A stretch of DNA of 64,000 bases from Parus major (lineage: Eukaryota > Chordata > Aves > Passeriformes > Paridae): positions 223,901-287,900 of the forward strand of contig NC_031771.1 of NCBI RefSeq assembly GCF_001522545.3, written 5' to 3'. The notes under the pieces are model-generated. The model was given only the letters and a program-made list of their open reading frames with translations, searched no databases and was not told the DNA's origin. Of the stretch, positions 25,101 through 38,393 are shown one piece after another; position 1 is the first letter of the stretch; every line of letters begins with the position of its first letter. The position numbers and the translations under genes were made by a program.

Positions 25101-25324
25101 TTTTTTTCTTTCCATCTGTTTAAAGAACTTCTGTGCTGCTTTATCAGATAAGTTACAAAGCTGCACAATACTTAATCTTGTGTTTGGGGTTTTTTCCCCA
25201 TTTAGAAAATAGAAGGTCTGAAATACCTTCACCAGCAGGATTTTATTCCCACCTTATGTGGACATCCTAATATTCAACAGACAGTTGCTACCAAGGCTTC
25301 CAGCATAAGTTATTTTATACAGCT
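19161..25324. other. Long non-coding AT-rich interval
   Basis: Roughly 6 kb with no convincing coding, RNA or interspersed-repeat signal apart from the C/A homopolymer junction at 19739. Short T-rich tracts occur near 23005 and 23581. Open frames up to about 80 codons are scattered on both strands, as expected by chance. Confidence 0.5.
19739..19765. repeat. Poly(C)16 followed by poly(A)11
   Basis: A run of 16 C passes straight into 11 A and then A-rich, C-interrupted sequence to about 19795. Such a junction is prone to length error in sequencing, so exact lengths should be treated with caution. Confidence 0.85.
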
Positions 25325-25328
25325 TAGC

Positions 25329-25856
25329 TGTCAAGATGAAATACAAGGGATCGGACCACCACGCATGGAGATGATTTATTGCTCAAATAGCCCAATAAGA
25401 TATCAGTCTCGGGGTGTGAGATTTATTGGAACAACAAGTCAACCATGGCTTGAGGAAGTTGAGGAGTTTCTTCTTTGCACAGCAATATATAACATTCTAG
25501 CCCAATAGGCAGTTGACACCAAGCTTGTTTTCACTTCTTAACCTATCACCTTTGCTTAATTTTGCTGCACTGTGTCTCTCTCTCACCCACTAAGCTGACA
25601 GGTTACATACTCATGCATCTCTCTGTTATAGTTTCTAGATTTCTGACTTACTCTGTAAGTCATACTATTACAGTTCAAACTTCAAACTATTTTACCTAAT
25701 ATAATTCCTTACCTACTTAAGACATATTCTTACTTATAACTATAGAGATATAAGTTTATAATTTCTCCAGTCAGTGTCCGTGCACCTTCATCATTACATC
25801 AATCCAGGCTTTTTCTAAGGCTGCAGATTTTCAGTTTCCAACACTTGGCAAAAACA
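25329..25856 (-). mobile_element. Probable solo LTR, 528 bp, minus orientation
   Basis: The plus strand begins TGTCAAGATGAAATAC, resembling the start of the LTR at 4452, and ends GGCAAAAACA. TAGC is present on both sides (25325-25328 and 25857-25860). Two minus-strand AATAAA signals (TTTATT at about 25376 and 25429) lie 50-100 bp from the deduced 3' end, as expected for an LTR in this orientation. A 4-bp match is weak, and the right boundary was chosen to fit it. It may instead be a truncated ERV fragment. Confidence 0.5.
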
Positions 25857-25860
25857 TAGC

Positions 25861-28800
25861 TGAGCATCAAAGGGATATTAACATTTCAGTTTGCCAAGAG
25901 TGGCAGATCGGATTCAAATCTGGCAAAGAAGAGTAAAAATAATGGCCTCTTAAAGAAAGGTGACAGATTTTTTTATGCTGTGTTTCATGTGCAGTCTAAA
26001 AGCATGCTGGAAGACCCAGTTAAAGCTCTAAAAGAAGAAAATACACCTTATGGCAAAATTCAGCTAACAAAAAGGCAGGGAGAGAGATGCATACAAATTT
26101 CAGGGCATTCCTTTAGTTCAGATACTTGGGTTGAGGTAATAATTAGTAAGGATTTTTGCCTCTCTCTTGGCTCACAAGTAGCTGGCATTCACATTGTGGG
26201 GCTGGGCAATGTTCCCATGCATGCTTGCTGAATAAATTCTGTGAATAATATGCAGTGTCTTGCTTGTTCACAAGCATTTCTCCAGTCATGAGTGTTTGCT
26301 ATGCAAACTATTTGCTTTGAAGGTGCAGGCCATAGAGCATGTGTGCTCCTTTACTGGAGCAGAGTGAAGGTTTGGAAAAAAATTTTAGGATGATGAACTT
26401 AGTACTTCTTTATTTCCATTTGAAGACACTTGTATTTCCCTACAGAACATGATTCTGATTTTTTTTCTGATCAGTTCTAATTCAAAATCTTTGAAAAAAT
26501 AATTAGCTAAAGGAAAATGCAAGCCAAATGTTTGTACCTTTCTCTATAAAATGACATGCATATACAAATATCCAGGAAGTCCTGTAGTTCATTGGGGTCC
26601 TATTTAAACTAAATTAAACATGTTCTGGATCTCACTGCTCTTGGAAAGCAGCATACTTGTCTAATCCACTAGTCCAGACTATTAATGGAAAATATTTTTT
26701 TTCCAATATGCATGCCAAAAACCACACTTAGTGGAGCTGCAGAGAGGAAACTTGAGAGTGGGTGATGCATGCTATTTCCTGTCTTTAGTCTGCCTGTCTG
26801 CTCTTGCATGTCCAATAAATCTGAGCAGCAAAACTCTGGTGCTGTAATAAACTCCTTAGACTGGACTTACAGAAGGATGAGGTAACTTGAGCAGGACCTT
26901 TGCAGTTCAAAAATAAGTTAATGCATCTTCTTGGTAATGGGAAACAGTTTTCTGGCTCCAAGTGGGAGGCACTGAGAGCCTAGGACACAGGTATTTCAGT
27001 TCAGTGCTTCCAGGGACTGATGCAATCTGTAACCTTCCCTTTTGCTTCTTGGGCCTGCTTCAGATTTTCAAATTCAAAATGGGTGAATTTTCTTGAGAAA
27101 TATGAATGAAGGTTTGCACATCATTAGCTAGGCTTCAAGGCATTGTGGCTGCCATGGTTGGTGTAATTTTCAGTGTCATTCAATGCACATTCACTGATCA
27201 GTAAATTTGCATAAAAATTTCTAATGGCTGGCTTTGATCAAAGCCCATCAGCCTGTGGGCAAGATGCTGAAAAATATGACTGGAGCAGATGATACACAAG
27301 TGAGGATGTGGTGGGAATTAACAGCCATATGTTGAGAAGTTGTTAGCTATGTGACCTCTATAAGGAAAAATCCACATCCCTGGAAATGTAGGTTGGTGCT
27401 AAAGAGGGCGTTAAACCTTCCTTGTGCTTCTTCCTTAGTGTGGTTTGTGGTCCTATTGGTTGGAATTTCCTAGTGTGGTTTCTTAGGAAACAATGTCCAT
27501 GGGTGAGATCTGGTGGCCCTGCAAGCTGCTCAGCACAGTGGTCTTGGGCAACCAAGAAAAGCTACAAACCCCCTCTCTGCAGCATAGCTGTGCTTCAGTC
27601 AGTTGCACTGCTGTTTCCAGCAAGAGCCTTGCCTGAGGCAAAGGTATCAGCCTAGATAACAGTTTTGATAACAGTTTTGAAGACAGCATGGATCAGAGTG
27701 CATTGCTGACAGTGGATAGTGGGTACTGAACTGCAACCAATGGAATTTTAAAGCATTAAGAAAGAACAAATCAGATTTTCAAATATGCTTGTATTTAGCA
27801 AGGTATGAAGGGCCATGTCTGTCATTTATTGAAACAGCAGTACTGGGGCATTTTTAAAGTAATTTTTTATTGAAGTGGTTATTACAATACCTAATCCTTT
27901 TAAAAATGTGTTTGTGAGCATTTTTAGGTCACATAATAGCTAATAATAAAAATATTTGAAAGAAGAAACATATTTTCTTTCCAATGGTTTCCCTTTATTA
28001 AAGCTACAGCATTTTCAAATGACTGAACAAAACAAGACGTGGAAAAATGAAAAAAACTACACAGCCAGCTTTACTTGGGAAGAGGATCATCTGTTCACAA
28101 GGCAAGACAAATCCCTGGATGCAATAGTTTTCCATGTAAATGAAAATCCCGGTGCAGGCAAAAATATTTAAATTTATTCATATCTGAGATCCACGTTGAT
28201 ATGTTTTTAAGTATCTTATTCCATAAAATTGAGGGATTTTTTACGAAATCAGCAATATCTGGGAATGAGCTGATGGAAATGTTCTCACATCTGTCTGGAC
28301 TTGTTGATAATGGTTTCCCAATATCATAGAGACACAAGACCACTTTGCAGTGCTTTTAAGCTTCTGCTTTCTTGCTCCAAGCTTAAACTGAGTTCAAACA
28401 TGTAGCTGAAAATGTTTCCAGCTGGTAGAGAGGAAGCTCTAACAACTAACCTATGATGGGCTTTAAGTGCCCTTTGAGCTGCAGGAGGAAGAACAGACAA
28501 TATTTTTTTTAGGTTATGTTTATTAAAAGGCAAATACTGGGGGATCCCCACAGTGTGGGGAAGAGAATTCAGACAGGGCACTGAGAGCACCAGGTTTGTG
28601 ATTTATTGCATATATCAGGTCCCTAAGAAAAAGGTTATGCTGAGTTATGGTGAGGGAATAGTTTTATCCTTTGGAACTGAAAAATAATTCATCCTTTGCA
28701 AGAGAGACTGGATTCATTATTTTGTCAAGATTTTTCCTCATTAATATAGGAATTGATTAAGAAAAAAGTCTTTACAAAAAGTCTTTTCCGTGTATCTGAA

Positions 28801-30877
28801 ATGATGAAGAACGATACTTTCCAGGAAAATAAATTGCTGAGATGTAGACAGGAGCTTTATCTTTGTCTATTTATAAAATAGCATTCAATGCAATAGCACA
28901 ACTTTAAGAAGCAGCTTTTGGTTTTACAAAAATATTTGGGTTTTTGCTATAACATCAAGAGCCCAACCTACTGCAGAACCCAGATAAGGCGCAGACCTGG
29001 TAGTTGTGAAAACCATATGCTAACTTACAGAGACCTGTTTGCAGTTTATTATGTTTATACATTGGCTGGTTTTAGGGACCCTAAAGTACTTTGTTTCTAC
29101 ATAGGATTCACATCTAGGAAATATCCATATATTTAAAGGTTATAGATTGTTCTGCTATCTATCCATTTTTGCAAGACAAGGGCCATGGTGAAGCACTCTC
29201 TCCATTTCCCTCTTCCCATCCTCCTTACAGGATGTTTCTCTTCTCCCTTCTTCTTCCGGTCCTGTGCTCCAGGTTTGTGATGTAGGATGAAATGATTTTC
29301 AAAGATATTGAGTAAAATCAGACATGGGAGCCATTCAGTCACCTATGTAAAGTGACTCAGTGCTTAACAGGGTCATTTCTCAGTCTGTAACAGCAGTAAA
29401 CCCAAGTGATTTGAGTGTAGGTGTCTGTGAGATTTGGACTTGCACAGTAGTCCAAGTCATGAGCTAAATTAATTTTGCAGATTAAACTGGTATGTGCTCT
29501 TGAGTCAAATTATATGTAATGGGACTTGGGTGGGAATTTTAGAGTTCTCAGGAGCAGCAGCTTGCCCAGAAAATGAATGCCTTTCTGTATGCTGTTGTAA
29601 GAGACTGCTGGAGAATGAGGGTTGCCATAGCAACACAGAACAATTTTAAACAGTTAATACTTCATGCATGGCTGAATAGAGTGGGCTGAGTAGCAGAATC
29701 TGCAATCATCTTTAGCACAAGTAGGTTCATTTCAAATGCATTTATTAAATGTTTTCTTATGTCACACTGGATACTCTGCAGAACCTCAAAAGTGCTGCGC
29801 AGTGTAACAGATCATTTGGAGCAGCGGCACTCAGGGCAGGCACATTTAAGTGGAGTGATGACAGCTGAGTACAACACAAGATGACTCAAACCTTGGTGAA
29901 AGACCAAGTGTGACAGCAAGAAAACTGCCAAATGATGTCTTGTTCATTTGAAAGCTATAAGGACCCTGATTTTGACAGTCCCTTCTACAGCCAGACTCCA
30001 CTGTAAACTGCATATTATAGAAGGCTGAAAAAAATATTTTGAGGAAACTTGCCACTTTTTCCTAATGCACCAATAATATGATTCTCATTTTTTGATTTTT
30101 TTTCTTGATTCATCCTGTACCAGTCTTCTGCCACTGTTAACAAAATTGAGTGCTTTCAGAAGCTATGAACAGCAGGGAGGTGGTTCTCCTTTCTCTAGCA
30201 CACCCATCCAGGAATTAACTCTCCAGACTAACTGTGTAGTTGATAAGTTTATGAGCTCTTGTGTGTTTTAGGGGTGTTGGTTTGGTGTCTGTTTTCATTA
30301 TCTAGCTGCTTAAAATCAAGAGTCTCTTTTACAGTTCACTTTTAGATTGAATACCTTGATCAGTTTTGTACTATCTTCAAGCTTTTTCTTCTCATTTTCT
30401 GAATTTTCTGACAGTTTATGGCTTTGCTGAACACTCTGGGTCTCAGAACAGGTCGATGAAGGATTTGTGACAGAAAAAAATATTTCATCATTTCTGCAAA
30501 ATGAGCACTTAATCTCTTCCCTATCTTTTATTAATGATTAATTCACAAGAAAATGCTTTAAGTTTTCCTTTCACATGGAGAAACATGTGATCTTGTCTAA
30601 AGGGTTTGAAAGAAGAAACTTTCAAAAAATTTCTCTCAGTACAAAATCCATCAGGGAACCTGGTCATTTTCTATACCATATTTTTCCAGCTTGGGGAAAT
30701 AAAGTAGCTTAGTTGCTGAAGATATTATTTTCCCTCCATGATTAAGAACAGTCACAAGTAGCCTATATCCAGATTTCTCCTATGTAAGCACATCCAAAAC
30801 AGTCCCAGTACTTAGGTCCAGCTTTTCTTGGTGCCATGTTCAGCTGTGGAGACATTATTCCAGGCACAGCAGACATA
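25861..30877. other. Long non-coding AT-rich interval
   Basis: No gene or interspersed repeat recognised over about 5 kb. Small local items are a two-copy tandem GATAACAGTTTT at 27655-27678 and a 7-bp-arm hairpin CCCCACA-G-TGTGGGG at 28546-28560. Confidence 0.5.
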
Positions 30878-31040
30878 GGAAGCTCAAAAACCTCACAACA
30901 AGAACATTGTTTTGAAGTAAGTTTGTTATAAAACAACACTATCATCAATGCTGATAAAGGCTATTTTTTTTCTGAATACTATGCTAATTAATGAATCCAG
31001 CAATGGACTTGTGAAGTTCCATTATACAGTCACCTAAGGG
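30878..31040 (+). repeat. Template copy of a locally duplicated 163-bp block
   Basis: This block (from GGAAGCTCAAAAACC to CACCTAAGGG) recurs at 31971-32133 in the same orientation with five mismatches by my count, about 97% identity. Flanking sequences differ, so only this block was copied. Confidence 0.9.
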
Positions 31041-31930
31041 GCTTCTCCTTGCATACAAAAATGTGTAGTCTAGCAAGTAACTTGTATGTGACTGCATATT
31101 TTATTGTTCCTCTAAACATTGTGCTGTCAAAACGTATCTGTACTGTCACGTAGAGGACCCATGTGTCAAGATAAGCTAAATACCCTTGAATAGGTTAACG
31201 ATGACTAAAAATTCCATCATTTTTGAGCTTCCATATTTTTTTTTCCTGTTTGTTGGTTTTGGTAGCACATGATATCTTACAGGTGCTACCCACAACTTTA
31301 GGCACAGGCAGGCTCATGGTAAGCTGTATGCTTTCATTATCTGTGGTGGCTGTGTTCATTTTTAAGCTGACATGTTCATGCACCTGGATTTGGTGTTTGT
31401 TTTCAAGAGAAATGCAGCTATTTTTATAAACCACAGCTTTTGCAATATCATCCATAAGCTATTGTATTTTTTTCCATATCAATAATCACAAAATAGATTT
31501 GCCTTGTATTCTTTTGGGTGTCATCTCTGTTTAATGTCAGTGTCTTTAAAGGATTTCTAGTTTTTTACTTGTGATTTTCCTTTGAGATAGTTTCATGACT
31601 GACACATTACAGAAGTTGCATTTTTCTGTACAAGCATCTCTGTCTTGATATCCCCTAAATAGTGGTAACACAGAGAGTCAGGACAAAGGAAAGAAGGTGT
31701 CAGCAGATGTAAAACTTTATATCTCTCAATTCCATGTCCTTTTTATATCTTTGCATTGTCAGGAGAGAAGTACTACAAAATTACTACAATGAGTTCTACA
31801 TAGGTAAAAAAGATGGGTAAAGAAGGAAATACACATGTGTCTTCACTTCTGATTTGAACCAAGAGGTGATTAGCTCTTGCTCCTCATCTTTAGCATTCTG
31901 ATTCCTTTTCAACTGTATTTTCTCAAATAA
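31041..31930. other. Non-coding interval between the two copies
   Basis: AT-rich unique-looking DNA separating the template block from its copy; no gene or repeat recognised. Confidence 0.45.
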
Positions 31931-32179
31931 TTAAAGAGTTCTTCTAGACCCTCTAATTTTCAGAGATTTAGGAAGCTCAAAAGCCTCACAACAAGCACAT
32001 TGTTTTAAAGTAAGTTTGTTATGAAACCACACTATCATCAATGCTGATAAAGGCTATTTTTTTTCTGAATACTATGCTAATTAATGAATCCAGCAATGGA
32101 CTTGTGAAGTTCCATTATACAGTCACCTAAGGGTGAAAGTTAAAGAGTTCTTCCAGACCCTCTAATTTTCAGAGATTTA
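31931..32179 (+). repeat. Templated insertion flanked by a 40-bp direct duplication
   Basis: TTAAAGAGTTCTTC...CAGAGATTTA occurs at 31931-31970 and again at 32140-32179 (40 bp, one mismatch). Between them sits the 163-bp copy of 30878-31040 plus about six extra bases (TGAAAG). The structure is target duplication, copied segment, filler, target duplication. It is unlike a transposon: the insert has no terminal repeats or poly(A), and the duplication is too long for integrases. It fits repair of a staggered break by copying a nearby sequence. Confidence 0.85.
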
Positions 32180-35100
32180 GTATAATTGGTGATATTGTCT
32201 CAGAAGATTAGGCAGCCAAAGTGCTTTGACTTTTCAAAAGACAGAAATCCTTAGGAATATACACTCATTACAGTATTATCAGACCTTTTTTTTTTTTTTT
32301 TTTTTTTTGGTGTTACAGTACACCAGTACATCAAGTTACATGTCGACAACAAAACAAGAATTTTCAGGTCTGATTAGCTTGCCTTGGTTGTGCTCCTATT
32401 TGTGCTTTCTCCCTTTGGAATACTGAGAAATGCTGAAAAACAAGTGTTAATAATCCTATAGTGAGTTCCCACAAATCCTCCCTTCCTTGCTACCTACCCA
32501 CAAGGATAGCTTGGGGACTAACCAGAGAGCAGCTGAGCTTTGCACCATGCAGATGTCCTCAAAAATTTAGTGACACACCCTCTGGAGTGCAACAGCAGAA
32601 CACAGAACCATGAAGATGGCTTTAGAAAGTGTCTCTGAACATCTGCTAAGCCAACCAAGATGCTTGGGCCCCAGGGGCAATTATTCCAGTTTATGCTATA
32701 GTCCAAACATGTCACACATCCCATTTGAAAAGGGACCTTCAGTTCCTAAGTGATGTCAGAGTAATAGCAACTTTTAAGAGCTCAGCCTGCTTGCTTTTGC
32801 CCAAATGTAGAAGAATTTCTGTAGATGTATGAATGATGAAACACTATTTTAGTCAGGGAAAGTGACAATATCAATGTATTGCTTCTATTGTATGAGTTCT
32901 ATTTAAAAATTTTTATAAAATAAGGTAGCTAGGAACATTTTTTTCTTCTGTCATTTCTTATAAATCTCCTACTTCTGAAAAGGTGCACAGCAGATGCACC
33001 ACATTAGAATGTTAACTGGAAATTACATTTATTTTATAAATCTCTGGCTGTTGTACCCCCTGAATTAAGGGAGCTAATAGAATTTTTCCTCGTGATTTAT
33101 GAATCTTCCTGTGAGAACTCAAATAGCAGAGCTCCCTACTAATAACAAATTTGGCCATATTTCTAAGGATATGGATACCAGAAAAGCCTCAACTAAGAAT
33201 ACAAATATTCTCTCTCTCCCCAAGCCCTAACACAATGGACAATAACGGAGAAAAGAGGTGATGTGAAATGTCTCCAAGTGTCAGAGAGGGATTGGCTAGG
33301 GACAGGTATTTCTCATTTATTTATTTGGTTATTTAATCCAGTGAGTACTAACACATACATTTGGTAGTGAAAATACCATCTGTATTTTCTAGTTGCTTCT
33401 TGGGACAATTTAGGTGACTTTCGTTTTTCCTGCATAAACATAAGAGCTGCATCCAGTTAAAACTTCACATAGCACAGGCTGATAAGAGTACAGAAAGAAT
33501 ATGGGTTAATAACCATTGTGTTTTGATCATCCCTAATGAAGTAGTTATAAATTCACCAGAAAACAATACTTACAAGAATGTGGCACATATGTACAAAGGA
33601 CTTTATTTTCTCAGTCAAAATAAACAAATCATGTTAAGAATGTAAGCACTTTTTGATCTTTGAACTCCCATGTTGGGAATACTATTTCTCAGATGCTATT
33701 TTAACACTATGGCTTTGCTGTAGAGCAAAATGGTAAGTTTGGTATGAATTTTCCCATATGTTATTATGTGGGTGTAAAAGTAAACTTCCTGAATCTGGGG
33801 AGGTGAAAGAGTTACCTCACAGCTCATTTTCTTTCTTTAAATATCTCTGAGTAACTGAATATCCTCATTTGTTTTCTGTTAGGGCTTCCAAGTTACTGAG
33901 GAAGGAGCCCTGGGAAGTGGTATGGGATGTGAAGTGTAGGAATTCATGCAGTTTCCCCATTATTTATATAATGAGAAAGCCAGGATCACTGAAATAAGCA
34001 AAAAAGATTGTCACTCAAACCACACACTACTTGCTAACAAATTGGCACTGAGCCCCAAAAGAAAAACTATGATGAAGCAAAGCAGAATCATGTCTCCTTT
34101 TTAATGCTACCCAGAAAAAGCATATCTTATCTATTTTCCCTTTTTTTTTTTTTTTTTTTTTTCCAATTTTCCATCTAAAGAATATGACAATATATCTGAA
34201 TTTATTACTGTGTCCAGTTCTTGAAATTTATTTTTCATGTACTTGAAAACACATATCTGGCCAGAGGTTTCTAAAATAGCCTTTCAGCCTTCCCACCAAT
34301 ATTCAAGTTATTATATTACCCGTAGTGCATTGGAGAAGCCATAGTAATAAATATATAATTTAGTGGGGACTTTCTAAATGGTTTTTCCTACGTGACCTTT
34401 TCTTAAACTCAGTTTCTCTTCTTTTCATCCCTCCTGAAAAACAAGCATGAAGTGGCAAGAAAGAATTTGGTACAAAGTAGTTTAACATTATCATCCAGAG
34501 TACTGGCTGTTTTCAAGACCTGTTATTTTGTATTTTGCTGTTTTCCATCATTTTTCTCAACAAGTCAGCTCTGGTTGTGTCTGAAAATTACACACTGGAA
34601 ATGTTATCCATCTAAAAACTAACAAAAAGGGAAGGAGAAGCTATAGAAAACTTAAGAAATCCACCCCACTGTGTTCTCTATTAAGGCCTTTTTTTGGGTC
34701 ACGTGGAAAACAAATCTAAATTCATATTATGGAAAAATGGGATTTGTGTCCTTATATGAATATTTACATCCCTTCATGCATCAAGGAAATGAGCTGCATC
34801 ATGGTACCGTTGTTCCCAACCATGCCATGGGATCACTCCCTTTTTCAAGAGAGTTGATAAGGCTCACAGCTCTGTCCTCATTGCCTCCTCTTCTAAATAA
34901 TAGGCTTGCTGCTAAGAAGTTTCCCTTGCACAGAGATTTTTTTAAAACAAAATGAAAACAGATGCTGAAGAGTTTGTATTTTCCATGCAGTATTTGTTTT
35001 GTTGAGCATCAGTATTAATGTCATCTGCAATAGTGTATTTCCATTGTTTATATGTTGACGGGGTGTGATTTTGTAATTTGCTCTTTTATACTGAGAATCG

Positions 35101-35516
35101 GGGTTTTTCAATACCATTTTTAGTGTGTAGCTCTTCTTAAAGGACTCAAGACAGACAAGTTGCTATTATCTCTGGAGCTCCCAATGCCAGTTACATCCTA
35201 AGTTAATGCAGGTGCTTTTGGGCTTTGTTTTTCCAACAAAATGGTGTCTGAGGGCTTAGGATTAGTAAGGAAAGTGGGAAGGGGGGAATAAGAGAAGACA
35301 AGGGTAGCAATGGGTTCTCTCTGGAGAATGCATTAGGAGGCAGGACAATTCTGCAGGTTTGGCATATTAAGGGTTTATATCATGGGAGAGCAGCTCCCCT
35401 TTATAAATTACTGTCATGATAAGGGAAAACACATATCCTGCTCATCTATCCAAGGAATAATAGCCTACATCTGTTTTTCTTCCATAATTATCTTTCCAGA
35501 TACATATCTCTGGCTA
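32180..35516. other. Non-coding AT-rich interval with poly(T) tracts
   Basis: No genes recognised. It contains homopolymer T runs at 32286-32309 (24 T) and 34141-34162 (22 T), with no retrocopy body attached on the A-rich strand that I could identify. Confidence 0.5.
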
Positions 35517-35522
35517 CAAAAT

Positions 35523-35922
35523 TGTGGGAACCAAATCAGCTGGGATAGATCATACCTTGGACCAGGTTCCTGAACGGAGGGAATAAACCTGAGGCTTTGG
35601 GAGTCACGGTGCTGGGGGGATGCTGATGGAGTCATCCTAAAATAGGACTTGTTTCTAGTTCTAATTCTCCATTGGTTCAGGACCTTAGACTTATAAGGTC
35701 AAAGCCCCTCTCCTGTGGTCACAATTGGATACCTGACCCCAGGTAACCCTATCTATTGCTGGGTTAACCATGCTCCCAGGTCTTTGGAAGTAGCCCCTTG
35801 GACCATACAGTCTCTGAACATTAGAAGCTATCTTTGGGCACTCCATCATACCCATCCCTATTTATTCGACCACACTCAACCTGGCTGAACCAGATGAGAG
35901 GTCTCAGGACTCCACTGCGACA
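35523..35922 (+). mobile_element. Probable solo LTR, 400 bp, imperfect 6-bp TSD
   Basis: It starts TGTGGGAACCAAATCAG and ends GACTCCACTGCGACA. Flanks are CAAAAT (35517-35522) and CATAAT (35923-35928), five of six matching. Internal sequence such as CCTTAGACTTATAAGGTCAA and CTGAACCAGATGAGAGGTCT fits a passerine LTR as I recall it, and CTTATAAGG may be a TATA-like promoter. Plus orientation is provisional, because the poly(A) signals do not settle it. A 6-bp duplication would suit ERVK/alpha-like integration. Confidence 0.6.
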
Positions 35923-35928
35923 CATAAT

Positions 35929-37994
35929 GACTTGAAATGTACCCCAACTAGTCTCCATGTTCAAACACTTAAAATTCTTCATATTTGAATTAAGAAAACA
36001 GTAGCAGAGACAGAAATAATTCTTATTTAGGTGTTAAAAAGGGATTAAAACCAAAATAATTATGTTCAAGGTCCTACATGCAGAAGCCAGAGTAGTCATT
36101 ATTCCCCATTGCTGAGGTGGGTGATGCTTTCAAGACCAGGCTCTTTGAGGACCACCATTGTGGAGTCACTGGAAAAGAGGAGGAAGTGTTCTGTAGGTTC
36201 ATTATCATAAAGCAAGCCCAAATATGAGGCTTCTTTACTTTATTTCAATTCCCTTGCTTCTGTCAAGTCCATATATTTTATTGTGATTACACTTCTATAA
36301 AAGAAAATTTAAATCATGAGCCCATACCTAAAACATCAGAAAGACTCTGGAAGGCAACAAAACAGAAACTACCACATCGTCATCACTTCTGAAGCTCTCC
36401 ACACCACCCTTCTCTAAGATGCCATTTTTTAACCCTGTTCGGTATGAATTTTTCAGACATCTAACTTCTTCTAGTCCTTCAGCCCTCTGGTATGAAGCAA
36501 ACCCACAGGATGATACATGGTGTTTTTTAATCACAGATAATTTGACTTGGGAGGCAGGAATGTAGCACAGTGCTGAGGTGTTGTTATGGTATTGTCCTGT
36601 TCTGTCACTAGTTCCTGCTTTAACTTTCCAAATCATTCTCGGGATAGTATTTTGTAATAATATAAACTTGAAGCCATAAATGCATGCTGAGGCCAGATCG
36701 TCCAGTGAGAAAAGTTCACAAGTAATTTGACTTCTTCTGCCCCAAAGTGTCTCTGAGGTAAATTGGGTTGCTATTCTCTTGGATTCTCAGAGGTATGATG
36801 AGTCCTTTTTTTCCCCTTTTCTTTTTATCTTTTTTCTTTTTTTCTTTTTTCTTTTTTTTTTTTTTTTTTCCCTAAGAGATCAGCCATTCAGAGGTAAATG
36901 CTCTCCTTCTGGTTCTGTGAAGAGCTTTTACATTTCAGTGGTCATACCATTGTAATGTGTGAAACCAAGAGACCATCTGGTCCTCTGTTTGGTCTCTGGT
37001 AATAGCCAGTACCAGATGCTTCAGAAGACAGAACTGCAATCTGCAGCTGAATAACTAGACAACAAGAGAAGGGTATTTTTAGCTCCTGTCAATTAGGCGC
37101 TCATTTATGCCTTATAAATTGAGCATTTTTTTATTTCTTGTACTTTTTGTTATCCAATAATCTTAGTCTTTAAATTGTTCAGCACTATTTTGGTCTTGGA
37201 TTCTAGAAATACTAATGGTAGAAATACCAGTTTCTTATTCTTATCCTGTGTTACCTTTTTCAAGGATTTATTTCACCTTTATATGTAACAATAGTCACAG
37301 GATTCTATGTTTTATGATATAAAGGCAATAGCCATTGCAGATACGTTATCAGAAATAAAATAAATTCATTAATTTTTTCAGTGACCATCCTGTACTTCAG
37401 CTTGGACATTGTGTTTCACCCTAGTTCATTGGGAATTTAGTTTTGTACTGATTAGAGTAGAAACTGGAAAAATCTTAAAAATACTAAAGCTGAATTTACA
37501 GGAAGCTGCTGTTTGAGTGGGCCTTCCTTTGATGCAGGCCAGACATAATATTGAATATTGTAATTCAAACTTGTAATTCAGAATTATTGAGTCTAATTAG
37601 TACCTCAGATCACAAAGGCTTTGTTGATCACATTTGTGTCTAACTGCATGTTTCTATAGCCTTTGCCATAGCAAAGTGCCACCTTCAATAGTACCTCTTG
37701 GAGGTATTGCTGTACCAACTACTTAATTATAATTTCTAGTTTGCAGGATTTTGCATTAAGTACAAACTGGGTTTATTTCAGACTGCTATATCCAACTAAT
37801 GTGTTACAGTGTGCTGTTGTAAGCAAGGCAGTGGGGTGTTCTCAGTCAGAAGTGATTTGTATATTTTATGGGGTTTTTTTTTTAAGTTTTTAATCATATA
37901 GTTTGTTTTCCCTTTCATGCCAGAATGGTGAACATTTTTATCTTGTAAGATGAAATTTGATGCACTGGTTGTCTCAGATATGAAAGACTGAAAA
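35929..37994. other. Non-coding interval with pyrimidine-rich tract
   Basis: No gene or interspersed repeat recognised. A long T-rich, pyrimidine-only tract lies at about 36808-36870. A 102-codon minus-strand frame at 36328-36636 has no recognisable motif and is not called a gene. Confidence 0.45.
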
Positions 37995-38393
37995 AGAACT
38001 TAGAGCTGAGTCTGTGTATTGTACCTAGGTGATGGAGAGTCAGAGCTGTGTAGTCCAACAAACCAAAGGGTTATTCCATGCCCTGTGACATCATCTGCAG
38101 CAATAAAAGCTGAGAGAAAGAAGGAAAGGGGATGTTTGGAGTCTGTCTTCCCAAGTAACCTTTGTGGGTAATAAACTTGGCTGAACACCTGCCTCCTGCT
38201 GGAAAGTACTGAATTAATTCCTTATTTTGCTTTGATTTTATGTATAGCTTTTGCTTTCTCTGCTGAGCTGTCTTTATCTGAAACCAGGATTTTCTTCCCT
38301 TTGCCTATCCCATTCCTTTCCCCCATCCCACCACAGGGGAGCAAGTGAGTGATTGTGTGGGACTTAGCTTCCTGCTGGGGTTACTCCCCAACA
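37995..38393 (+). mobile_element. Degenerate ERVL-type LTR, plus orientation
   Basis: Matches in order a common avian ERVL-like LTR as I remember it: TGACATCATCTGCAGCAATA, GGATGTTTGGAG, GTCTTCCCAAGTAACC, GGCTGAACACCTGCC. Then come TAATTCCTTATTTTGCTTTG, GAGCTGTCTTTATCTGA and CCCATCCCACC, ending GCTGGGGTTACTCCCCAACA where the family end is a CCACGACA type. The left end and TSD could not be fixed, so it is probably an old truncated copy. Confidence 0.7.

Noticed and set aside
36328..36636. 102-codon minus-strand frame
   Set aside because: Somewhat protein-like but single, without splice signals or family resemblance; too weak to call.
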